Origin: Undaria pinnatifida
Lineage: Eukaryota; Sar; Phaeophyceae; Laminariales; Alariaceae
Assembly: GCA_012845835.1 (NCBI GenBank)
Contig: JABAKD010000016.1
Span: 22,986,573-23,050,572 of the forward strand
Length of the DNA: 64,000 nt
Direction: 5' to 3'
Shown here: piece by piece, positions 11,500 to 22,100 of the stretch
Layout of the letters: the number at the start of each line of letters is the position of its first letter
Numbering within the stretch: the first letter of the stretch is position 1
Translations under genes and position numbers: made by a program
The notes under the pieces: generated by a model
Database searches by the model: none
The model's input: the letters and a program-made list of their open reading frames with translations, nothing else
What the model was told of the DNA's origin: nothing

Positions 11500-11820
11500 C
11501 TACGTGCGGCTACCTGCGGCTACGTGTGTTGGCTCTGTGGGCAGAGTGGGGGCGAAAATGTACTTCGCGGCCTTTTTTGCGCTCTTTTTGGAATTGAAAT
11601 CCGGTTCTGTGGAGTAGGTTCTGCAGGCATTTATCACAGCACGTAGCTCGCGGTGCAATAATTTAAAAAATGGTTCTGTAGAGAGGTCGTACAGGCGTTT
11701 TCTGTGCTGGCAGGGTATTCCTTCCAGCCAATGTTGGAAGATTCCCGGGCGCCGGTTTTTTTCATTAGGCCACTCTAGATCCATCATTCTTGACGGACAA
11801 CTCTTGCCTGCCCATTTCAA
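11500..11820 (-). CDS. Unrecognised ORF of 106 codons
   Basis: The open frame includes RPGIFQHWLEGIPCQHRKRL and FFKLLHRELRAVINACRTY. It has protein-like composition with a helical middle part, but no motif I can name. No start context or splice partners are clear. Confidence 0.25.
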   Translation of the reverse strand: MKWAGKSCPSRMMDLEWPNEKNRRPGIFQHWLEGIPCQHRKRLYDLSTEPFFKLLHRELRAVINACRTYSTEPDFNSKKSAKKAAKYIFAPTLPTEPTHVAAGSRT

Positions 11821-11999
11821 AGGTCACGTTGTGCGCGGCTCCATCCTCGTCGAGAAATATGAGTAGCTTCTGCAATGTCGCGAGGAAGAGCGCAAGAAAA
11901 CGGTAGCTGCATGACGGTCACTACAACAGCTCCTCCTGCTGCGTCGGTTGGCTTCTCGCGATTCGTGAAGCTACCGGAACCTGGACGTAACTTGCACAA

Positions 12000-14900
12000 G
12001 TGACCGCATTACACAAACGCCCCGAACAACGTGTTACTTGTGCTCGACTGCGTTAGGCCATCAGACGCCTTATTTCTTTGGTAGAAGAGTTGAAAGCGCG
12101 GATGAAACAGTAGACACTGCACTAGACGACTAGATGACAAAACGGTCTTACATGTATGATGTTCATTCGAACCAGGTTACGATTGTAAATAGTTGATGGA
12201 GGGTTCAAAATTATAGTCCTCATGAAACATTATTCTCTGCTTCAACTCTAGCATATATGTGGTGTATCTTATATTAACGATGCCGCCGCGCTTTAAATAC
12301 ACGTGTCGTACGATACGTTCTGTGTTGAAGACGATGTCTGCCGATATCTGTATACGTACAACACGGAAATCACATTAAAACATTTTCGACTGCAATATAG
12401 ACCACCAGACAATTGGCGGCTAGTTTTTTACAACAGTGCGTGTTGCCAGGTGTTTTACTGCTGCTTATTTCTGCTCGCTGCAGATGTTTTACTGCTGTGT
12501 GCTGCCTGCTGTAGATACCTCGTACATCACAGCAGCAGCGCGGAACTGTTGTTCCCTGTACCGGCTAGAAACGACAATATCAGGTGTTCAAATTGTGTAT
12601 CTTGCTTTGCAACCTTTTGCAGTACCGCTTAATTTACTCCTCCTCCGCGGTGAGCCATGCGCGGACGCCCCTGTTCTCCTCAAGAGAAGCGTGGCTGCGT
12701 AGCCCTGTCAGGCTAATCACAGTTGTCTCATTCCTGCCTACTATAATGGTGTGGTTAATCCCTCGTAGACCCTTCGAGTCTTCCCCCCCTTTGGCTCTTC
12801 TCTTTCAACCGGTCCTTTGAGACCCGACCTGTGGATTCAAGGCCATCTTGGTATTGAGGGCGTCGATCTCGAAGGTGGATGCGATCTGGGATTCCATGTG
12901 GCCGTCGGCCACAGCATGGGACTCCAGGGAGCGTCTAAGGGCGCCATTCGCAGAACTCCGCATGTCGTCGTTCTACACGGTAGGCAGGCGGCGTCCCTCT
13001 CTCACACAATGACTACCACCCCGCCAAGACCACGACCTTCTTTGCTTGCCACGATGCTGGTTTGAGGGAAGTGTGCGAGAAACCCTCGGGTCTTTCCGTG
13101 AGTAGTTCTGGTCAACTAGGCAAGGTCTGGCATGCCACAAAATTCTGGCTGGATTTTTTTGCTAGAGACTAACGGTAGCATCTACGCCGGCCTCCTCGCA
13201 AGCCGAGAAGTCCCAGATACATCAGCGGTGCGACATGTGAAACGGTCGGGCAATCTGGACACAACAAGTGAAATCCTTCTGCCTTTCATTTTCAGAGGAT
13301 AACTCGAAGCTTCAAAAAAGTGGAGACCGGGTTCTCCATAAGTGGAGACCAGCTGCCTCAGGGGTGGAGACGGGCTGCTCCCGGGCGAAGAAGACGCAAC
13401 GTGTATTTGGTCTGCCTTGCTTGGTGTTGTCCTGCTTTTGATCTCCGAGATTTTTTTTTTTATTTTGCAATGTTTTCGCGGGTTTTTCATGTACGGGTGT
13501 GGCTTTTCGATTCCTGAGCAGACTGCTCAACAAAAATCTGAAAGGCCACTCTACTATTACTGCTGTTGGTGGGCTGCAAACAGGCTTTGCTGCGGGCCAG
13601 GGGTGGGGCCGGTAGAGTCTTCCGCACCAGTGGCGTTGGCGTGGGTGGAGCGCTTGTGTGCAAGCCACAGCTCGTCGGTCTCCAAAGAACGTAAAAAGAG
13701 CCTTCTGGTTTCGAAAACTGTTTGCTGGATGTTACGTGTTCGTAGCAAGAGCAAAAATTTGCGCCGCTTCGGGCGCTGTTGATGACGCGTCAGCCTGTCT
13801 GCCGTAGACAATCCCGCAGAGCGTCCACCAGGAACCTGGCAGCCTCTTCAGGAGACTGCTTGAGTGTTGTGGATGCCTGTGTGTAATGATGTATGCCTCG
13901 ATGTGTTGGTGTCCTGCCTGGTTGGTCGATTGCTAACTTTTTTTATATGGGATTTTACTACGTTTTTCCTTCCTCGTAAACAGGGCCATCACCAAACATT
14001 AACCGAGTTAATATTGTCACGATTTTTTTCCCGCCACAAACCAGATAACGATATAAAATCCTTTATGAAAGTAGCGTTTAGACGTAAACGAACGAGTATG
14101 ATCCAGCCAAGGCCCACAAATATCCAGCATAACTGCACCGTGGGCTCTGTGACGTTATGGCGTATGATATGTCCTGAAGACGGCTGCCGTCCGTCCATGC
14201 CTCATGATCGTGTTTTTTGGGTCTGTCAAGCCTCCGAAGTGCCTGATGCGTTAGAGAAAGGGTTATATGCTAACGCCGGTAACTGATCACCAATCGTAGG
14301 GAGTGGCGTGTTTTCCTCGTCACAACTAGACGTACGATGTAGAATGCGCAAGGCTCGTGTCTCGTGTTAACGTTCAAACATTGGTTGAACTACCTCCCCA
14401 CCTAAATGCGAACGCCCTCGTATGCTCAAGGATTTTGTATTGACGCGGGTACCGGTAATAGCACACAAATAGACCTATGCAGACCACCGGATAAGCCATT
14501 TAAGCGCAGGCACAACGCCAGCCGAACTACTGAGCACAACAACACCGGGATGTCACCGTACGGAATACAGTGTTGATATGCCTGCACCGTGCAGTCCTTA
14601 CAAAAACCTCACCAACCATTATGGATTCGCTATGTACTCCATCGCGCGATATTAATCAAATATTTATCGCCCCCCTAGGCACTTCCTACGACGTCAATAT
14701 TCATTTCGCCCCTCAGAGCTTGGAGAGCATCGCTTACGACCCGTAAGAGACTGTTCTGATAAATTGACGACAAGACGGCGGAGTCACCATATGCGTGCCT
14801 GCTACGCATCGTAGCTTGTGGCTTTCAATCGATTCCAGGTATCAACCTTTACCTCTCAGCTATTCTAATCCCTGATAGTTCATGGTGTTACTATAGATAT

Positions 14901-15258
14901 CATCGACGACGAGGGCACAACCATAGATGCTGAAACGCCTCGGCACCCAGAAACCCACAGCGTGCCGCCAGGAACCCCACCGCGTTATACTGCATGAGGT
15001 GGGGAGAGGGGGGGGGGGGGTCACCAGTCATCTGACGCAATGAGCCAAAGCAAGTTCTACCTCTTGCCCCTCAGCCCTCCAGAATGCCCAGTCATACGAC
15101 CTTCGTTTATGTGTACCATCACCGGTACCGTGCCCGATGTCTTATAGTAAATCGGTTATACCCAAAATGTTGCAAACAGCAGACAGCGGAGCGTTGCACG
15201 TCTCATTCATGGCCGCATTGGGCAGATGCGCGGCTACAGATGCAGGTGGATAATTGCG
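12000..15258. other. No gene recognised; 3' flank of the LRR-EGF-VWD gene
   Basis: Overlapping plus and minus ORFs at 12,436-12,820 and 13,312-13,782 have no family signal, and CTG-rich stretches (about 12,460-12,540) generate Cys/Leu-rich frames. A G run lies at about 15,007-15,020. The region next to 15,259 should contain the 3' UTR of the large minus-strand gene. Confidence 0.5.
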
Positions 15259-16184
15259 TCAGGTAGTGCTGTCAATTTTCTTGGCTAAGAGCGCGAAGTC
15301 GGTGCCGAGGGGGCTTGACACGCGGTAGTCTTCGACAATTCCACGGATCGCCTCATACCCCTGCATTATTTTATGCCCATCCTTGTCCAGAACCGGGCGG
15401 GCCGTCTCACCCAGAATGCCGCTGAGCGACTCGTTGTCTAGAGACAGACCGTCTAAACCCACGTCCATCTGCCAGAACTCCATGTCGGGGAGGACACGAC
15501 CATCCCAGTCAACGTCCCCATTGCCTTGAAAGTTTGTGCCGACGTGAAGGCGCACCGTGACAGAGGTAGTAACTATCTTGAAGACCGAGTAGATGGACTG
15601 CACATCGGCGAGGTCTTTCTGTGAGATGAATTGCGTGCACCAGTCGGGGGCGGCCATGTGGTCGAAACGCAGAATCCAGTCCTCGAACGTTTCCTCCACG
15701 GCCAATTCGCGCTTGCCGTGCAGCATCTCGTCGTACATGCGTGCCCATATCTTGTCGCCTCCGAACTGCCGACACTCTACAGGTAGGTTGGAAGCCGACA
15801 GAGCAATGCCGTCCGTCACATACTCGTCTTTGGAGAAACGGAGAAGGCTGTTCACCTCCTCGCCGTCGACAACAGCGCGAAGTCCGCCGTTGGAAAGGCA
15901 GGTGGACATGCTGGGGGGGCAGCCGGCGGTGTGAACATCGTACGGGTTCATCACCTCGATAACGAGCGAATGACCCTGTGACATGACGCTAAGGCCGGTA
16001 ATGAGCTGGCGGTCTGGAAACTCTACGGGTAGAGGAGCGTTGAGCCGGACGTTGACGCTGATGCTGTCGGTGTCATCGGAGACGATGCAGTACCAGCTGT
16101 TGTCGACACCGGACCAGTCAATCTGCTGGCCGCGGAAGCCTTGCATGTGTGGGTCACCACACATGCTTGTTCCTGGGTCGCACA
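15259..16184 (-). CDS. Terminal exon: von Willebrand type D domain
   Basis: The exon starts after atgcag| at 16,184 and runs to TGA at 15,259-15,261, giving about 308 residues. Near the start it reads MCGDPHMQGFRGQQIDW, the conserved 'C-GDPH...F-G' opening of VWD domains. VWD domains form disulfide-linked extracellular assemblies in mucins and von Willebrand factor. There are about nine Cys, two acidic clusters, and a C-terminal segment (GTDFALLAKKI) with no membrane anchor. The 1-phase entry matches the EGF exon. It is the longest open frame in the window and the most securely coding piece of the gene. Confidence 0.85.
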
Positions 16185-19100
16185 CTGCATAGTGTAAAAA
16201 AGCGGCGGGATATCATGGCGGATGATGCTGGTGATGTACGTAATACAATGGTTTGGCGCATCTACGAAGGGTTGAACTGCAGGCAAACTTTCACTGGCAC
16301 TCTTTGCGGACACAGTTGCGTCGTCATAGGGACAGCGTGTGACATGCGGTACGATCGGGGTACCGCTGTTCGGGCCAACATATGAATGAATTCTGAGCTA
16401 CTTGACTGTAAAGAAGTTCGGAATACCGTTTCAACACAATTTGCGTTGCAAAGTTGATATCGCCAACCTTGAGCATTTTCCTCCGTCTTCATTTCAGCAA
16501 TTTCTCTGTATCTTTTTTTTTGTGGGGTATAGAGGTCCCCAAGTTAAGGCCCTCACAGCATGCAGCCGCTACCCCTCTCGTATCATTGGTCCTCAAAAAT
16601 ATTTGAGCCTTGTCTAACGTCCCGTAGAAGCAACTTGGTGTTACTAGTGGCCACGATTCCGTTTTCGTTTTATAGGCGGGGAGCCAAATTTCTGTTCATT
16701 CATGAAACAAGGCCTTGATATGAACGGAGAGGAACGATTGTTGATGCTGTTGATTCTGGGCTACATGAGGGCGCGTTTCAAATATTTCAAACATGTTTCT
16801 TGTTGGCGAAAAACTGGGGACGTTGCGATTGGCTTATTTTGGGGACTTTCCGCAAGCGGCTTCTGCCTCGAACGATGCCCGTACGCCGTACAGCAGGCTC
16901 ATGTGTTAAAATATCAGAATTGTTCAGATCAACGAAAGACTACTCAAGTGCCTCGTCTCTTGTTGTTGTAACATTCCCAACATGTCCTACACATAAATAT
17001 CGGTCGCAAGATGTGAAGAGTCACAGCAGGCGCATGGCACGTTGTGTCTCGATTGACGCCGATCATCACACGGTTGGACGTTTAGTGGAGGTGCATTTTT
17101 CTTTCTATTGGTCGCCCTTCATTCTTGCCTTCCCTACCCTTCGTCATGTTGGTGGACGTGCTGCCCATGGTTTCGTCTACTTGAGTACCGTAGAGACAAG
17201 AACACCAGATGCTACACGCTGACGGCATTAGCGACTTGTGAAAGGAATTTAAGTTCCATGAGAGACTTACTATTGCAAGTGTAACCGTCGGCTCCAGGCA
17301 CACAAGTTTGCCCATCTCCACACGATACCGCTGTGGGTGGGTCACATCCTGCTTTCCGAGGCGTGTGCGACAGAGAACAGAGAGAACGACAGGGCAGACA
17401 TGTGTTGGGCACGATTAGGCCGTGTTATCGGGTACGTCGGCTACATAGATCAAACCGTGTGCGAAACTGCAGACATTTGTCTAAGTCGCGAAAATAACCT
17501 AATGATGGAGATTCTGATTACAATATAGGGTACATATAGGTTCTGAAAGAAGGAACCACTGCGCCCCTTGATTATTCTAGCTCAACGCCCTTATCGGTTT
17601 CCGTTGATAACGACATGACGTCGATAACAATGATAGGCATTCTTCGCGGCCGACGTTTGCGGAAAGAGGTCCGCATTTCGACTTGAACTCTGCCGACTCT
17701 TACCGCACACGCCAGAGGGGTCAACCTGTGGAGCGTCAGCTGACATCGAGGCGTCGGAGAAGGTTCTGCGTTTGCCAAACCGGCTCAAAAAGGGGGTCGA
17801 CGATGCAAGCACAGTTGTTGTTTAGGGCAGATCGTCGGAATAAAACACTAGTGTATACACGAGGCGACGCTGTTCATGAACGATTAACCATTCCCGTCTC
17901 AATCGGCATTGACTCCGCATTGTACACGAACAAAAAAATACCATACAAAGCCAATAATCAAAGCGAGTGATGAACAACTCCGTCCTTCACACATCTTCCT
18001 GATTTATATTTAGCACTGTACGATTGCTTGCAATCTAGGTCAAACCAAAGGCCGCAGGCGAATATCACCCGTCCATACATGCATATGAACAATAAACAAT
18101 GATAATCCATCCCCCACCCACGTCACTTACACGGACGGGATGCATTGCAGGTCCGTGTTTACACTTAGATACCTGAATGGAAAGAAGGAAGGTTTCCGCA
18201 ACAGCAAAGAAAGGTAGACATGGGTCAACAAAATGGGTGGATGTAAACACGTTAACGCGCTGTGATTGACCCACGAAGACCACAGGTAGGCCCGAGCGTG
18301 CTGACCCAAGGCAGCAACAGTGGCTGTGTTTATGATCGACATGCAATGTGCAGCGGTTAACTACGTCGTGTTACCAAACGGTTGGCGTCTGGATTGTTAG
18401 CCATATGACCGTTGAACAGCGAACATGTGAGAGAGCGTAACGATACGTAGCCACGTTCTTCGTAGTTTCGCTTGCGTACACTGAAGTCAGGAAGATCGGT
18501 TTGTGACACCACCAACGGGCACTCACAGCTCCTCCATGCTTCCGTTGGACCCCAAGCTCTCGAATACTCCCTCAGGAAGCGTCGTCAGATCGTTGGACAG
18601 CAGGTACCTGTCGATTCCGATTGAAGAAGGGGAACATAAGTTAAAGTGGCAGCGAAGAAATATACCGTCTATACGCGTGGTTTTTGCTACAGGGGGTATT
18701 CTCGATGTTTTTATTGACTCGTGTTGAATTCGCAAACTGTTTATAACAGATCGATATTCCTTCGCCCTTGGTATAATCCACTTCCCATACAGTTTGGTTT
18801 GAAATATCGCCGATCTATGCCATAGGCGAAGCCATCGAAGGCGTATCTAACTCTACAAGTGACCACCGCGTTCAGTTGGCCTCCTTCAGCGGGCGGCCGC
18901 CAGTCCACACGGTTCACCGTATTGTAGGCATTTTTGTCATCGATGGTATTTTAAAGAGAGTACTTTGGTACTGTATTTATGGGTAAAAGGGTGTGGTTTG
19001 TCGAACCTCAATCGTTTTGGACTGCCTACACCTGAATCGTTTACTTGCAATCGATGAACGTAATGTACTCCCAGTGCTTCTTGCAGGCACGACGCAACCG

Positions 19101-22100
19101 ACCATGCACCCCAGGATATAAAGGCCCATTGAGTATGCATACATATAACCGTCTCCTGTGAGTAGTTGTAGGGCAAATGACGCGAGCTACGACAGAAGAG
19201 CACCGCTTGCTTTTTGAGGTCCATAAAAAATGTGAGCATAATACCTTTTCCAATAACACAATTGGGGATAATTACAAGTGCTGGCCATTGAACAATCCCA
19301 TAGCCTAGGTACACCACGACCATCAGGCAAACCCTTGACCTGTTTCCGACGATTTTGCCATAAGGAGCATCACCATTCAAAAACGTTTCAAACATAAAGT
19401 GCTCTATCGGTCATAGCACGCGTCAAATCGGTATATGCAAGGGCCGTTAGCTCTCAAACGACAAAGCATCTAACAAAGGTTGCATCGGACCTTTTTGGAG
19501 ATGAATGTTCTTTTCGTTGAGATCGGTATACAAGGTCGGGGTGGTATCTACGGCACTCACACGGTTTCCGCAGACCATAAGCCAGTAAAGGCGTCCACGG
19601 GCAGGCTGGAAATATCGTTATAATGCAGGTACCTGACAAAGTCTCGCGGCGCCATCGGAAAACAGAATATTTCATACATCAAGGGTACAGATATCTGTGC
19701 GGGATTTTCTAGGAACTAAGATGACAATGCAAAAAGTTGCATTGGTGTTCGGGAAGTGTTTCATGCCTAGTCTCGTGCCTTGTATGCATACCCATTCCCT
19801 AGCAAACTGAACAAGAAGAAGGCATACCCTGCCGCACGACGGAGTGCAGTCGTACCATTCCGCCAAAGCGGACACGGCTTTGGTTCCAAACGCCCGTCTC
19901 GTTGATTATTGCACTTGGTACCTTCGGCCGAACCTGTCTCAGGGCGTTCGATAAAGTGGCAGCAGCAACGATGCTATTCCGCAGCTTTACACAGGCCGGA
20001 ATGGGCCATTGGTGGGCATCGCAGAAACGAAAGTAAAGTATTTCGTGTGACATAACACGGTCTCCCGCCGTCAAATTACACGTCGCCACGAATAATCTTT
20101 TTTGTATGGTAGATTTTGCTTCCTCCTCTATGTCAACAGATGTTAGTTGGTACTCCAGCGCCACCTCAGCCTTTCACGACCTGTTGGTACAGAATTTCGT
20201 GAACCCTGCTCAAACATATTGGAGTAATCGGCGCAGCGCCGGGTTTCTCCGTACCTACTCTCTCGTTAGAGTCATCGGCCGTTCAGCCTGAACTTGTTCA
20301 GAGGCCAACGTGCGGTTCAACCACGGTCTGTCTGTATAGAGTAAAAGTCATTTCGCGCCTTGAAAACGGTAGAGTGGAAGTGAAGAGAGCGCGTACCAAC
20401 TTTCCAGGGTAGCATGTGGTAATACTCACAGATGGGTCAGAGCTCCCAGACCGGCGAAGACGTTCGATGGGAGGGTTGCCAGGTTGTTCGAGTTAAGGTG
20501 CCTTATGTACATGGCGGAAACCGTGGCGTCAAGAGGGAAAAAATGTCACGAGGTCAGCAATAGTAAACAATTCTGATGGTGTCGTCGGTGACAGTTCATT
20601 ACCGTGGGTTAGTGGTACGCCGAACATCCATATCCCGTGTTTGTTGTGCGAGCGCATTAGTCCCACATTTGATTAGGTGATAATCGAATGCCTAACCCTA
20701 AAATATAGGGTTGGAGCTGGAGCGGTCACTACCATAGGACAGAACGGCCACACCGAGCGTAATGTAATGACGTTGACCTCGCAAGGCGTTTTCGTTGTTA
20801 CACGGTATATAGACTAACCCAGATGGGCTTATGGTGAAATCCATGCTCCTGAAGTGCCACCACAACGTTTTGAAACCTGCTGGTATATAATTTGGTTAAC
20901 CCTGCTCTAATCTAGTTTTGGAGTAGTCGACGAGTCGCGAGATTTCTCCGTGATTTTGAACGGCTCAAATCATTGACTGTTTAGCCCGAACTACTCCAGA
21001 GACCAACGTGTGGTTCAACCACGGTCTGCCTGTGTAATGTGCCGGTGATTTCGCGCCTTGAAAAAGGTGGAGAACAAGTGAAAAGAGCGTGTACCAACTG
21101 TTCAAGGGTAGCTTCTCGTTATACTCACAGATGTGTCAGAGCTCCAAGGTCGGCGAAGATGTTCGTTGGAAGGGTTGCCAGGTAGTTCGAATTAAGGTGC
21201 CTTATGTACGTGGCGGAAGTCGTGGCAGCGGGAGGGTGAATATGTGGCCGGGTCAACAATCGTAAACAATTATGATGGTGTCGTCGGTGACAGCTCCTCA
21301 ACGTGGATTGTTGATGGTACGCCGAACATCCATGTCCCGTGTTCGTTGTGCGAGCAGTAGGTTTTCTACGCCCCTTGTACCGTACAGGTTCCTATACAAG
21401 GTAACGTGAAATGACACTGATCTGAGTCATAGGGAGAACGATCGAAGGCGTACGTTGGCATGCAGCACAATTTTTTCTCGCGCTAATATACCAGCTCATA
21501 TTCGTATCAAACTCTACAAGTGACCACCGCGTTGTATTGGCCTACTCTGGCAGGCGGCCGCTAAACCACACGGTTCACCGTAGTGTAGGCATTTTTTTCA
21601 TCGTTGGTTTTTCACGGAAGGGAGTGTTTTCGTACTGCAAAAAACGATGGAGGTGTGTGGGATGTCGAACCTCAACCGTTTTGGACTGCCTACACCTGCA
21701 TCGTGTGCTAGCAACTGATGAACATCATGTACTCCCGGTGCCGCCCCCAGGCACAACGCACCCACCCATGCACGAAAGGAAGAACACGCCCATGGGCTCA
21801 ACCTATGCCTACATCTAACTCTCCCCTGTGAGTTGTTGTAGTGCAAATTAATTGTGCAACGAGAGAAGGGCATTGATTGCTTCCTGAGGTCCCGAATAAA
21901 AGCCCGCATAAGACCTCTTCTTAGACCAAAATGGGGGAAAATTACAACAGCTACCGCGTGAAAAATCCTATGGCCTAGGTACATCACGACCATCATCAGG
22001 CAAAACCGCGACCTGTTCCCGACGATTTAGCGATAAGGAGCACGACCATTCTGGAACCATTTCAGACATAAGGTGTTACCTTAGTAGCACGCGTCAAATT

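Noticed and set aside
18937-21996. Minus-strand ORFs of 132-152 codons conserved between the duplicated blocks
   Set aside because: They lie in introns of the LRR gene. The similarity is explained by the block duplication and the frames show no domain.
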